A DNA stretch of 59,458 nt, taken from a virus. The stretch covers positions 1 through 59,458 of IMG/VR virus record IMGVR_UViG_3300042542_000678, one strand, 5' to 3'. The notes below the pieces were generated by a model. The model was not told the origin of the DNA. It saw nothing but the letters and a program-made list of their open reading frames with translations, and did no database searches. Positions 9,049 to 18,063 of this stretch are shown here, one piece after another. The position numbers and the translations under genes were made by a program. Every line of letters begins with the position of its first letter. Within the stretch, counting starts at the first letter, position 1.

Positions 9049-9231
9049 TTAAATACGCTGAACATACATACAGAGGCTGGCGTTAATGGGTGTATGTAGA
9101 GTGTTGAGTGCCCCCTCATCTACATAGGCCATCAAAACTTCAGGTAGTTCTGACAGTGCTATTTGCGTTACAGTTTGATCTTTAGTACAGGTTGCAAGCA
9201 AGTACTTAAGATACAAAGCAAAGCTACTCAT
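9049..9231 (-). CDS. Small ORF between tRNA-Met and the capsid gene
   Basis: A possible 60-residue protein (MSSFALYLKYLLATC...) filling the space between the tRNA and the capsid gene. An AAGG lies 7 bases upstream of the ATG. I recognise no family. It may be a real small gene or merely open leader sequence. Confidence 0.3.
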   Translation of the reverse strand: MSSFALYLKYLLATCTKDQTVTQIALSELPEVLMAYVDEGALNTLHTPINASLCMYVQRI

Positions 9232-9288
9232 GTAGCCTTGCTAAAAGTTATATCACTAAACTTAGGAAGTTGTCAAGCGATCTTAATT

Positions 9289-9364
9289 TGGTTGCGGAGG
9301 AGGGATTCGAACCCCCGATTCTTGGCTTATGAGGCCAAGCGGATGACCACTTCCATACTCCGCG
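9289..9364 (-). tRNA. tRNA-fMet-like (anticodon CAT)
   Basis: A complete 76-base cloverleaf on the minus strand with anticodon loop CTCATAA and encoded CCA. Acceptor CGCGGAG faces CTCCGCA, leaving a C1:A72 mismatch, the main identity mark of bacterial initiator tRNA. The D stem is TGGA/TCCG, giving purine 11:pyrimidine 24 as in initiators. The anticodon stem TTGGC/GCCAA has two of the three consecutive G:C pairs expected of an initiator; pair 31:39 is reversed. The T arm is GGGGG-TTCGAAT-CCCTC. It lies between the scaffold and major capsid genes. Confidence 0.93.
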
Positions 9365-9379
9365 CCATTAATTATTAAG

Positions 9380-10246
9380 TCATCGAGCTTTTCCGCTCAA
9401 ATCATAAACAAATTTACCACTACGCATTGCTTTAGCAATATCTTCTTGGTGATGTTCGTACTGCTTTGATGTTAGTTTAGCAACTTCTGATTCATAAATT
9501 ACACCATCTGTATCATTATCAGACGGGGCAGACTTACTACTGCGAGTGCCAACTCCTTGAGCAGCACTAGTATCTTCTTTAGGTTTCTTAGCCTTAGTCA
9601 AACCCATGTCGGCTTTGTAAAGATCAATGGCACGAGCAGCAGAACGAGCATCGTTATCATTCTCATACAGAGCCTGTTGAATCCAAGAAGGCTGTTCTTC
9701 AGCCCATGTATGGAACTCATCGGTGTCACGAATCTTGTCAAAGTCTGGATGCAAGCGGTTAAGTTCAAGCTCAGCTTTTTCACGAGCCGTTAGTTTCTCA
9801 CGCTCATCAAGCTTATTAAGGCGATCTTCAATGGCTAACGATTGTTCCTTTGCTTTTTTAATTGCAATGGTTTCAACAATCTTTGCAACATCTGGATAGG
9901 TCTTAGCCCATTCAGCAAGATCAGATTCAGATGTGGGAAGCTTAATTTGTTTCTCAGTGGACTTAGTAAGTTGTTCTTTCAACTCATCAATCTGCTTTTG
10001 AAAGGTTGTTTGCTGCTGTTGAGAATGACGGCGAAGATCACCATACCGCTTCTTAAAGCTTTTCTCTTCAGCATTCAACGAAGAGTCATCACCCTCTTCA
10101 GTCTCTTCTTTCTTTTTATCAGAGCCTTCCATAAGGCGTTTCAGTTCAGCCTCTTCAGTTTCGATACGCTCACGATTTGCATTGCGTGTACCGAATGGAA
10201 CCATTGCAGTCTTCTGCGTCTTTTGTTCAGCAACTACTTCTGTCAT
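9380..10246 (-). CDS. Capsid scaffolding protein
   Basis: A 288-residue, highly charged and mostly helical protein (ERIETEEAELKRLMEGSDKKKEE; LRRHSQQQQTTFQKQIDELKEQL). It has coiled-coil stretches and a basic C-terminus, the usual form of scaffolds that bind coat protein through a basic C-terminal segment. Position between portal and capsid genes matches the T7 gp9 and P22 gp8 positions. It should be needed in procapsid assembly and be absent from mature virions. Sequence identity to known scaffolds cannot be judged here; composition and synteny drive the call. Confidence 0.72.
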   Translation of the reverse strand: MTEVVAEQKTQKTAMVPFGTRNANRERIETEEAELKRLMEGSDKKKEETEEGDDSSLNAEEKSFKKRYGDLRRHSQQQQTTFQKQIDELKEQLTKSTEKQIKLPTSESDLAEWAKTYPDVAKIVETIAIKKAKEQSLAIEDRLNKLDEREKLTAREKAELELNRLHPDFDKIRDTDEFHTWAEEQPSWIQQALYENDNDARSAARAIDLYKADMGLTKAKKPKEDTSAAQGVGTRSSKSAPSDNDTDGVIYESEVAKLTSKQYEHHQEDIAKAMRSGKFVYDLSGKAR

Positions 10247-10367
10247 AAATACCTTTTAAAGTTGGGGCCATCTGTAGCTAGAAATCTAGGGAGTAGGTAG
10301 CCAATAATGGTGGGAAATTATTATTTACCAACCAGCCCACCACTGGCTTTGGTATCTATATTATATA

Positions 10368-11807
10368 TCACTTACGAGAAGCAAGTCCTCTTTTAGCTTT
10401 AACTGCTGGTTTGTTTTTCTTTGTAACGAAGCCGCCTTTAGCAAGTCCTTCTCCTGCCCCAATACCACCACCTTCGTTTCCTGCGCCAGTAGTACCCCCA
10501 CTGTAACCACTGTCAGCGCCTGTATTGCCACTGTAAGCACCTTGCGATTCCAAGCTAGTATCTACTTCAGGACCAAAGTTTGTTGTAGTAATATCTGGTG
10601 CGCTTACAGGACTACTAATTGCGCCAGTATTTTGAACAGCAACAGCTTCATTTTCTGCTGCAACGGTAAGGCCAGAATTATTCACACTTTCGGCAGCAAT
10701 GGCAGCAGCCACACCTGCTTGTGCAGCGGATGTAGCGTTTGCTCCACCAAGCGTAGCGTTGGCAGCGGCTTGTGCAGCAGCAGCAACAGCTTCCGAAGAA
10801 TATCCAGCAGCAACGGCAGCGGCAGCAGCAGCAGTGCCAGCATTAGCAGCTTGACCACCTGTGCCTTGAGGGCCAGCGGTGGCAGGTGTAGCACCGCCCG
10901 GAATACCCATTTCATTACCATCTACAATTCCTTGTACCACATCAGCCGCATCTTTTGCATAACCTTTATTTAATGTATCATTCATTTGTCTTCCAACAAG
11001 TCCAAGCAAAGGAACACCTGTTACCAGCCCAATTACCGTACCAAGAATACCAGCCTGTGTATTAGTAAGACCAGTATTAGCGGCAGTTACAACGCCTGTG
11101 TTACTAATACTTGGAACAGCACCACCTTGTGATGTCCCCGGTGCTGGTCCGCTTGTTGGACCATCTCCCCCACCGCCGGTATCGACAGTTTTACCAGCGG
11201 CTGCTTTTGCAGCCACAGCAGCAGGGTCTTCTATAGTTGGAAGAATACCCTTCTTAGCGATATAACCAGCAGGAACAGCCAGTAATGGTTTTCCATTTAC
11301 ATGCGGAATATAAATGGTGTTACCAGACTCGTTGGTCATGGTCACCATCTCAAACCCTTTAATTGGGGATGACTTATACAAAGGTGCGTTAGCGGGATCA
11401 ACATAACCACCCTCAGCAAAGGCTGGCTCTTCAGTGCCCATGTCTTCGTTCATAATGGAATCAACTTCAGCACCAAATGTTTCATCGTCCATTTCAGACT
11501 CACCACCATGAAGAGCTTCAGCATTAGGTACTTCTTCAGCGTTACCCATCTGCCCAATCTCTTCCATCTTTTTCAAGCCTTCTTTGGCTTTGTCGCGCAT
11601 CTTCATGAGCGTAGAAAGACCAATGTATCGAGTAACATCAGCAGGGAAAATAAACTCACCTTCACTTATTTGTGCATCAATGTCATCACGCACTTCTTCT
11701 TGCAAAGCACCGGGAGGTACATCATTGCCAGACACGGGGTCTACTGTGTTGCCCTCTTGCATTACGCCGCCTTCAGCAAGCATGCGATCTGTTTCAGTTG
11801 TGTACAT
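10368..11807 (-). CDS. Virion-region protein with AEGG/AKGG motifs
   Basis: A 479-residue protein of low complexity in its second half, with long Ala/Gly/Asn/Thr stretches. It carries three copies of a short motif: LAEGGV near the N-terminus, FAEGGYV near residue 130 and LAKGGFV near the C-terminus. There is a hydrophobic GILGTVIGLVTGVPLLGLVG segment that may be membrane-active. The ATG at 11807 is preferred over 11816 because AAGGA lies 8 bases upstream of it. It sits between portal and scaffold and is probably structural or ejected; the family is not recognised. Confidence 0.6.
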   Translation of the reverse strand: MYTTETDRMLAEGGVMQEGNTVDPVSGNDVPPGALQEEVRDDIDAQISEGEFIFPADVTRYIGLSTLMKMRDKAKEGLKKMEEIGQMGNAEEVPNAEALHGGESEMDDETFGAEVDSIMNEDMGTEEPAFAEGGYVDPANAPLYKSSPIKGFEMVTMTNESGNTIYIPHVNGKPLLAVPAGYIAKKGILPTIEDPAAVAAKAAAGKTVDTGGGGDGPTSGPAPGTSQGGAVPSISNTGVVTAANTGLTNTQAGILGTVIGLVTGVPLLGLVGRQMNDTLNKGYAKDAADVVQGIVDGNEMGIPGGATPATAGPQGTGGQAANAGTAAAAAAVAAGYSSEAVAAAAQAAANATLGGANATSAAQAGVAAAIAAESVNNSGLTVAAENEAVAVQNTGAISSPVSAPDITTTNFGPEVDTSLESQGAYSGNTGADSGYSGGTTGAGNEGGGIGAGEGLAKGGFVTKKNKPAVKAKRGLASRK

Positions 11808-12009
11808 TGATTTCATCCTTCAGATATTTAAGTTGCCTTAGTGCGCCAATTGCACCTTGCGCTTTAAAGACATCACTCATTTCATTTGATTGTTCCAGCT
11901 TACGCCGCTGCTGTTCAATTTGATATTCAAGCATTTCAACAAATGCATCCCACTGATGGGGAGCAGTGAGCATCCCCTTCAGCTTTGGTAGATATGTCTT
12001 ATCGCTCAT
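11794..12009 (-). CDS. Small protein following the portal gene
   Basis: A 71-residue helical, charged protein (WDAFVEMLEYQIEQQRRKLEQS...). The start overlaps the portal stop codon (ATGA) and the end overlaps the next gene. Short coiled-coil proteins in this spot are frequent in P22/T7-type operons. The function is unknown. Confidence 0.65.
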   Translation of the reverse strand: MSDKTYLPKLKGMLTAPHQWDAFVEMLEYQIEQQRRKLEQSNEMSDVFKAQGAIGALRQLKYLKDEINVHN

Positions 12010-14087
12010 GCCATCGGAGCCTGTGGAGGTGCAGCAGAGAAGCCTTGTTCGCCCGGAACTGGAGCAGCGCCAACACCAATGTTGCCACCACCACCACCAG
12101 ACATGTCAGCAACGCCCGGAGGTCCACCAACGCCTTGTGCTGGAACGCCACCGGCAGGAGGAGGTGTGGCACCAGATGTCTGTTGCAACAGAATGGCTTG
12201 CTTAGCTGCTTCTTCCATATTGTTAGTGACACGATCAGGGTCTAAGTCCATGCTCTTAGCAATTTCACGGATAATGTATGGGAACTTAGCAAACGGCATC
12301 AGAGATGGCTGGCTAGCTATCTGCAAGAATTGCATTAGACGCTGGCTGCGAACTTCATTTGCCATCAAGCTTTCAGTGCCACGAGCGTTAACTTCCAAGT
12401 CACCTTTAATCTCAGGGTCAAAGTCAAACTGCATGTTGAAGTTAAAGAATGCTTTACCCATTGGGCTAATAAGATAGTCATCAATGTTTTTAATGACAGT
12501 CTTTATTGAGCCACCGGCTGCGTTCATCAACATAGAAATGCCAGACGCTGTACGGCCTACACCGGACACTCCAGTTTGTCCGTGAGCAAACGATGGCATG
12601 CCAGTGGATTCATCAGCAAGCTGACGCGCCTTGTCAAACATCTGCATGTTTTCTTGAGACACGTTTGGAAACTTTGTACCGAAGATTGCTTGGCCGGGAG
12701 CGCCACCCTGACGGCGAAATACTTTGCCGGGATATACAGACATGTCTTGACCGGGCACCATGTTGGTTTCATCAACCTCAAAGATTAGATTGCCAGACAA
12801 GACGGCGTTATCAACGCCCATCCGCATGAAGCCATTCATCAATGTTTGGGTATCGTCCATGTTCTCAGCAACACCAACACCAGCAAGTGAGTATGGGTTC
12901 AGTTCGTATGGAGTTGCGTAGTAGGGAATACGAGATGGTTTAAACGGATTAAGGACAAGACGAATAATCTTGCCGTTGCAATACCAGATGTTGGCTTGCA
13001 TCTCATCACCGTCATCAAACTCTTCAGGAACATCAATCTCGTTTTCTTTGAGCAGTTCAATGGTGACATTGCCCCAATACTCCAACACTTCAAAACGATC
13101 AACTCCATAGTTCGGAGCGTAGTCTTTCAGATCGTCTTCCCAATACTTTTTAACATAGGACTCACCCTGCTCAATGAGTTGGTCAATGACATTCTTGCGG
13201 AAATGTGGACGGCGTTTCAGAGCGCGAAGCTGAGTGCGCGACATCTTGTGTCGTTCAATAATATACTGACAATCTTCTGTGTTGCTAGCGTCAGGGTCCC
13301 AATAGAAGTTCCAAAGAGAAACATGCGAACCCTCTGGTACAGTTTTGATTACTGGCTTGTACTCGCCTTGATCTGTCCAGTTTGGATATTCTTTGTTGAC
13401 TGCAAACGGACCCTTCATAACGCCTGTACCAAACAGTGCCATTTCAAATGCCGTAGCGCGAAGATGCTTACTCGCTCCACTCTCATCTAGCTGGTCATGG
13501 ATTTTCTTCTCCATCTTCTTAGCAGCCACCATAGCTGGACTAAATGTAAGTGACGATGGTGTAACGCCCGGACCCTTCTTAAGACCTTTAACATCCTTAA
13601 GGTCTTCTTTCAAAGCACCAAGCATATCTTCAATATTGTCTAAGCTGAAGTCTTTGCCAATGCTTGCAGAACCCTCATCGCCAAAAGGAATGGAAGGAAC
13701 ACTAGGAGCAGCAGCAGGGTCAAAATGTACAGCTTCAAGAACACCATCTGGTAAAACAGAAGGGTCGATGCTTAACGGGAACTTGTTGTTAGAAAACAAC
13801 ACATCTGTAATCTGACCATAGGCAGCAAGCGTTTTAGTCTTTGTAACCTTTACAAACACCCTGCTCTTTTCAGTAGAAGTAAACTGTACATCAGCACCAT
13901 ACAAACCACGATAGTTCCGATAAGCTTTGAGCCAACGAGTTTCATCAGATCGGCGGCTTTCTTCAGAACGACTAAATCGTTTCTCAATAAAGCTAAGCAA
14001 ACTATCCCCCTTGAAATCATCTGCTTTTTTAGAAGCATCATCAAGGGCTAATGACTTATCATTAGAGGGTTTATCAATTAGTGCCAT
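12006..14087 (-). CDS. Portal protein (head-tail connector)
   Basis: A 693-residue protein directly after the large terminase, close in size to P22-type portals and larger than T7 gp8. It opens with a charged helix region containing RRSDETRWLKAYRNYRGLYG and FVKVTKTKTLAAYGQITDVLF, a pattern familiar from portals of environmental podoviruses. The central wing has WNFYWDPDAS and IERHKMSRTQLRAL. The stem region has GVGVAENMDDTQTLMNGFMRM and SGVGRTASGISMLMNAA. The C-terminus is a Pro/Gly/Ala-rich barrel tail. It forms the dodecameric ring through which DNA is packaged and ejected. Confidence 0.87.
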   Translation of the reverse strand: MALIDKPSNDKSLALDDASKKADDFKGDSLLSFIEKRFSRSEESRRSDETRWLKAYRNYRGLYGADVQFTSTEKSRVFVKVTKTKTLAAYGQITDVLFSNNKFPLSIDPSVLPDGVLEAVHFDPAAAPSVPSIPFGDEGSASIGKDFSLDNIEDMLGALKEDLKDVKGLKKGPGVTPSSLTFSPAMVAAKKMEKKIHDQLDESGASKHLRATAFEMALFGTGVMKGPFAVNKEYPNWTDQGEYKPVIKTVPEGSHVSLWNFYWDPDASNTEDCQYIIERHKMSRTQLRALKRRPHFRKNVIDQLIEQGESYVKKYWEDDLKDYAPNYGVDRFEVLEYWGNVTIELLKENEIDVPEEFDDGDEMQANIWYCNGKIIRLVLNPFKPSRIPYYATPYELNPYSLAGVGVAENMDDTQTLMNGFMRMGVDNAVLSGNLIFEVDETNMVPGQDMSVYPGKVFRRQGGAPGQAIFGTKFPNVSQENMQMFDKARQLADESTGMPSFAHGQTGVSGVGRTASGISMLMNAAGGSIKTVIKNIDDYLISPMGKAFFNFNMQFDFDPEIKGDLEVNARGTESLMANEVRSQRLMQFLQIASQPSLMPFAKFPYIIREIAKSMDLDPDRVTNNMEEAAKQAILLQQTSGATPPPAGGVPAQGVGGPPGVADMSGGGGGNIGVGAAPVPGEQGFSAAPPQAPMA

Positions 14088-14130
14088 GTATTTTCCACAT
14101 TAAATTTATTGTACCGTTGAAGGTATACCA

Positions 14131-15708
14131 TCAATAACCCATAACAGGGTCTGCAATAATCATTCCAGATTGAGAAGTTAGTGGGTTATAATCAAATAAT
14201 CCGCTACGAGGACGGCTCATAAGCCCATAACGAAGGGCATCATAGGTGTGATCATTGCTCACTTTAGTGTTGATATCCTCTGGATTCACCTTACTTAAGG
14301 GCAATGTAGGGAGGTCACCAATGATCTGAATACATGTGTTAAAGAATGTAATGCGTGGATTTTCAGTAAAACCATCCACTTGCAAGCGCCTATGCACCTC
14401 ATTCTTACCAGCAACACGGCTACCAGAGCTACGATCAGCGGGTCGCCAGCGGCATCCCTTCATAATCATACGCTCTGCAATGGATGGACCAGTGTCGCCA
14501 CGCTTATGCCAGCAACTACTGTCCAATACACCATATCTAATCTTCTCATTACTTTCAAGATTCAAAATCTTGACGGCTAAATCCTCTGCTAGCACCTTGC
14601 TAACGTACAATTCTCGATATACCACCACAGAATCGTCAGGAGCTACAGCAAACCACAGCACAGCGCTGTAACTTCCGTAGCCATAGTCGCAACTTCTGAA
14701 TCTAGGCCAGCTATGTGGTATTTCGTAGGGTTCAACAACGTGAATCGCCCTGTTAAACTCAGAGAAAGCTGCACCTTCTGCAATATCCCAGTTGCCATCA
14801 AGCAATTGCTTGCGTTGATGCTCTGGAAGGGACAGCAGCATGGCCTCATAGTCACCAGACTCAGCCAAATACGGGTTATCTGACAGCTTTGCTGGTATAA
14901 ACTTGCGTTTAAATAGCGCTTCACCCTCTCTGCTATGCCCTTTAGGGAATCTCATCACCTCGCCTGTCTCAATATCGGTGGCAAGGAACGATTTATTCGG
15001 TGGAGAAGGAAGAATAAACATCTTCCTAACCCATTGGTGGCCGGGACCACCCGGATTCGTAGTGGCTCTCATGTACAAAGGCAGATCATGAGCAGCAGTA
15101 CGCAGCCGTGAACGCATATAGTTGTACGCAAAGGGGGTTGCCCACTGTGTAAGCTCATCAAAAGCTATGTACGAGAAGCTCAAACCCTGATATCGCATAA
15201 CGTCTTCATCTCTATCGAGGTAAGACATCCACAATCTAGCGCCCGAAGGAGCTTGCCACTGCATCTTTCGCTCACTCCACTTGATGCCGGGATATATCTT
15301 TGGATACATCTCCTGACTTTTCCAAATCAGTTCACGAAGTTCCTCAGTAGTGTGGCGTAGAACAAGTCCAGAAAACTGTGGATGACCCATGTAACGCAAC
15401 GGGTCTGCTAAAATCGCATAACTCTTACCACCACCAGCAGAGCCACCATACAATACTTCACGCTCTGGCGCTGCTAAGAAAGAAGTCTGTGGGCCAGCAT
15501 TAGGCTTGAAGATGATGTTCTGTAATTCAACTACGGGTGCTGCTGTCGCTGAAGGTATTTCTGATGGCTCCGTAACGATCTGTGGTAAAGAAACTTTCTT
15601 GGCCGGTGCCTGTTCTTTTTTCGTACTCTTCCGCTTTCTTAAGGGCTTCTTCGTACCTGTCGGCAAGCTTTCTATAAGTAGACGATTTTCGTTTGTGGGA
15701 CTGCTCAT
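14131..15708 (-). CDS. terL: Terminase large subunit
   Basis: A 525-residue packaging ATPase and nuclease. Walker A is GGSAGGGKS at residues 88-96, Walker B is SYIAFDEL near residue 190, and the coupling region is RATTNPGGPGH. The RNase H-like nuclease domain starts at RSCDYGYGS near residue 340, with a further acidic site at VSNDHTYDALRYG near the C-terminus. The first 60 residues are Lys/Pro-rich and lack conservation. They overlap the preceding gene for 182 bases in another frame. It works with the small subunit at 15982-16350. Confidence 0.93.
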   Translation of the reverse strand: MSSPTNENRLLIESLPTGTKKPLRKRKSTKKEQAPAKKVSLPQIVTEPSEIPSATAAPVVELQNIIFKPNAGPQTSFLAAPEREVLYGGSAGGGKSYAILADPLRYMGHPQFSGLVLRHTTEELRELIWKSQEMYPKIYPGIKWSERKMQWQAPSGARLWMSYLDRDEDVMRYQGLSFSYIAFDELTQWATPFAYNYMRSRLRTAAHDLPLYMRATTNPGGPGHQWVRKMFILPSPPNKSFLATDIETGEVMRFPKGHSREGEALFKRKFIPAKLSDNPYLAESGDYEAMLLSLPEHQRKQLLDGNWDIAEGAAFSEFNRAIHVVEPYEIPHSWPRFRSCDYGYGSYSAVLWFAVAPDDSVVVYRELYVSKVLAEDLAVKILNLESNEKIRYGVLDSSCWHKRGDTGPSIAERMIMKGCRWRPADRSSGSRVAGKNEVHRRLQVDGFTENPRITFFNTCIQIIGDLPTLPLSKVNPEDINTKVSNDHTYDALRYGLMSRPRSGLFDYNPLTSQSGMIIADPVMGY

Positions 15709-15982
15709 TTTTTAATCGTTTAGATAAACCGACATGGCTGATTTCTCGACCAGTTACTTTCGTTAGCCATATAGCCACCTTTCGCACAGCGTATTGTTTA
15801 ACATACAGCTTTGCTTTTTCAAGCGCTTCAAGTTCTTGTGGTATAGGGATAAGCCAGTTGTCATCGTTCTCATCTTTTCTATAACCAAAAGGAACTGTCC
15901 TAGCCAATCGTGGAATAGGAACATATTCTTTTTTATCTTCTGGTTGTGGCAGTATCCATTTACCAAGCTCAAGTTCTTGCAT
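15527..15982 (-). CDS. Conserved protein preceding the large terminase (HTH-like)
   Basis: A 151-residue basic protein with IPRLARTVPFGYRKDENDDNW, then ALEKAKLYVKQYAVRKVAIWL and TGREISHVGLSKRL, which reads as a helix-turn-helix of resolvase type. I recall similar proteins preceding terL in other podoviruses; this is memory, not a search. The last 60 residues are a charged helix overlapping the start of terL in a different frame. It starts exactly at the end of terS. It may assist packaging or terminase recruitment. Confidence 0.65.
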   Translation of the reverse strand: MQELELGKWILPQPEDKKEYVPIPRLARTVPFGYRKDENDDNWLIPIPQELEALEKAKLYVKQYAVRKVAIWLTKVTGREISHVGLSKRLKNEQSHKRKSSTYRKLADRYEEALKKAEEYEKRTGTGQESFFTTDRYGAIRNTFSDSSTRS

Positions 15983-16350
15983 CAGTCTTCCTCGCGTTCC
16001 TTTGCTGGCAAGATCATAACACCATTTGTAGCTTCAACTTGAATCTTATCTGTTTTGGCAAGACCAGCACGATCAAGCAAATCTTTGGCAGCACTCATCT
16101 TCTCTTTGATGCCAAGCTCTGTTGGGTCAAGAATACCATCAACCATAGCAAGAGCAGCGCGTGGCGCATTCATTGCAATGTAAAGCTGAGTGGCTTCAAT
16201 GATTTCTTCTTTGAGATAGTTGGTGAGCAGACGGCTGTTGTAGCCCTCAGAGAAACCAGCTAGCTGTTTAGCTTTGTTGATGCTACCTTTGGCTTCACCA
16301 AATAATACATCAAGGAATTTCTTATGTTGTTCTGTAAGTTCTTTTGCCAT
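15982..16350 (-). CDS. terS: Terminase small subunit
   Basis: A 122-residue protein with EQHKKFLDVLFGEAKGSINKAKQLAGFSEGYNSRLLTNYL, the DNA-binding helix-turn-helix of small terminases. A helical oligomerisation region follows (AALAMVDGILDPTELGIKEKMSAAKDLLDRAG), with an acidic C-terminal tail (AKEREED). It should recognise the packaging site and regulate the large subunit encoded just downstream. Confidence 0.82.
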   Translation of the reverse strand: MAKELTEQHKKFLDVLFGEAKGSINKAKQLAGFSEGYNSRLLTNYLKEEIIEATQLYIAMNAPRAALAMVDGILDPTELGIKEKMSAAKDLLDRAGLAKTDKIQVEATNGVMILPAKEREED

Positions 16351-16362
16351 TTTATTCTTTCG

Positions 16363-16698
16363 TTATTTGGTTGCTGCCAGATACTCTTCTTTAACTTTGA
16401 CAGATACGGTGATGACGTTGGCAACAGAAGCTAAGCCACGCAGAGTGTCATTAGGCTGAAGAATGAATCCGTCTGTCAGTTGAAGAACGCTATTTGGATA
16501 CATCACCACTTGCTCAGCAATGGTGTAAAATGTTGTAGTCTTTGAGTCATACCAATCAAGTGAGAAGGTGACATTGCTGCTAGACGCATTAGAAACAATA
16601 ATGCTGTCTACGCTAGCTTCAAAGCGTGAAGGTACGGTGTAGACAGTGCTGTTAGTTGTCAGCAACTCCTTACCAAGTGTTCTGTTTTTAGATGCCAT
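16363..16698 (-). CDS. Small beta-rich virion-associated protein
   Basis: A 111-residue protein (TVYTVPSRFEASVDSIIVSN, SLDWYDSKTTTFYTIAEQV, LTDGFILQPNDTLRGLAS). The layout resembles the protein at 2480-2806, suggesting two paralogues with the same fold. It lies 2 bases from the 413-residue protein upstream, and the two may act together on the virion surface. The function is unknown. Confidence 0.65.
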   Translation of the reverse strand: MASKNRTLGKELLTTNSTVYTVPSRFEASVDSIIVSNASSSNVTFSLDWYDSKTTTFYTIAEQVVMYPNSVLQLTDGFILQPNDTLRGLASVANVITVSVKVKEEYLAATK

Positions 16699-16700
16699 GT

Positions 16701-17942
16701 TTATGTAAGATCATAAAAAGTAAGAGAACCAATACCACCACCAGTTCCTGTCAATGTTCTAGCAGCCAGTGTATAAATATCACTATCACCAGCTAAAGAA
16801 CTGCCAAGTTGTAAATCCCAGTTGTAACCAGACCCTGTAGCTAATGGCACTCTACCTGATTTTCCTGTGGTAAATTCAGTGTAACAAATAGTTCCACCAC
16901 TCATTGATGTTGATGCTATATCTTGTTCAACATTATTAGTAGAAGAAGCTGTTGTCCATGTTGGCGTTGTTAGTGTTGTATTTTTAAACAGGGCCAACTC
17001 ATAATTATCCGAAGTGGTTGGTAAGAAATTTAAATTGTATGGCAAAACTACAGCACCAAATGCTGCTGAGGCTAGTCTAATAGACACCAGTGGCTTGAAT
17101 GTTGTTGTTAAAAATGTACCTGTTGTAGCAGATGTCATCCTAGCTGAATGTTCTTGTGACACCGCTTCATATCCACCTTCAGACATTACTGAAGAACAAA
17201 TTTGTTTCAATGCTGATGAAGAAGCTACAGTGCCAGTATTAGTAATTTCATACCTGACAGGCAAGATTGCTGTTGTCATATACACAGCTGTTTGCTCATT
17301 GGCATTGTGAAACGTATGAGCAACAATAAACACTCCATTGATTACAAATCCACACCTAACACTACCAACACCCAACCATTCAAAATCTAGAAATAAAATC
17401 TGAGTTTTAGTTAAGTCTAGCGTAATTCCGCTAGAACCTGTACCATCTAGCTTATCCCCATTCCAACTAGCCTTAGCTGCATATCGCGCATCACTTGCGC
17501 TGCCGCTTGTGGATGTTCTTAAAACAAATGTAATGCCATTAGCACCTTGTTCTAAGAATACACCATTGCCTGTATTAAAGTAACCAACTCGCTGTCTTAG
17601 ATTGGTCTTGGCTGTATCCATTTTAAATGTAGCCAACAACAACAAACTCTTACCCGGCTGATAAGGAAACACTCTGAATGTCTGTCTTACTACTTCATCA
17701 GCTGAAGTTGTTGACACAGCCATACTTACAGAAGACTCATTAGATAAATGAGTGGCTGCTCCACTACCAGCAGTAGAGGTGCTAAACTGCCCATCAATAG
17801 CATATCTGTTCTGACTATCGAACAACGTGTAAGGCTCACTAACACGAAGTCTACCAAAGGCATCTGTGTTAGTACCGCCAAAGCTAACAGTGTTGCCACT
17901 GCTAGCAATGCGTACAAGTTCTGGATAGGAGGTTATGCTCAT
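16701..17942 (-). CDS. Probable virion surface protein
   Basis: A 413-residue Ser/Thr-rich beta protein beginning MSITSYPELVRIASSGNTVSFGG, with GRLRVSEPYTLFDSQNRY and FVLRTSTSGSASDARYAAKASWNGDKLDGTG. The last pattern looks like a lectin-like sandwich. It has no catalytic motif. Proteins with this opening are common in uncultivated podoviruses and are usually called structural. Its location upstream of terminase, far from the fibres, suggests a head-associated fibre. Confidence 0.55.
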   Translation of the reverse strand: MSITSYPELVRIASSGNTVSFGGTNTDAFGRLRVSEPYTLFDSQNRYAIDGQFSTSTAGSGAATHLSNESSVSMAVSTTSADEVVRQTFRVFPYQPGKSLLLLATFKMDTAKTNLRQRVGYFNTGNGVFLEQGANGITFVLRTSTSGSASDARYAAKASWNGDKLDGTGSSGITLDLTKTQILFLDFEWLGVGSVRCGFVINGVFIVAHTFHNANEQTAVYMTTAILPVRYEITNTGTVASSSALKQICSSVMSEGGYEAVSQEHSARMTSATTGTFLTTTFKPLVSIRLASAAFGAVVLPYNLNFLPTTSDNYELALFKNTTLTTPTWTTASSTNNVEQDIASTSMSGGTICYTEFTTGKSGRVPLATGSGYNWDLQLGSSLAGDSDIYTLAARTLTGTGGGIGSLTFYDLT

Positions 17943-17958
17943 TATTTCTTTTTCTGTT

Positions 17959-18063
17959 TCACTTTAACTTCAGACAATATTTCAAACGATCTTTAAGTTT
18001 GACTACCAACAGCTTTACACTTTCTAAAGTTTCTTTAATGAAACGCTCTATATTATCTTTCAT
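17959..18063 (-). CDS. Tiny basic protein
   Basis: A 34-residue Lys-rich helix (MKDNIERFIKETLESVKLL...) whose ATG overlaps the stop codon of the 152-residue gene in ATGA form. It is too short for family assignment and is supported mainly by the coupling geometry. Confidence 0.4.
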   Translation of the reverse strand: MKDNIERFIKETLESVKLLVVKLKDRLKYCLKLK

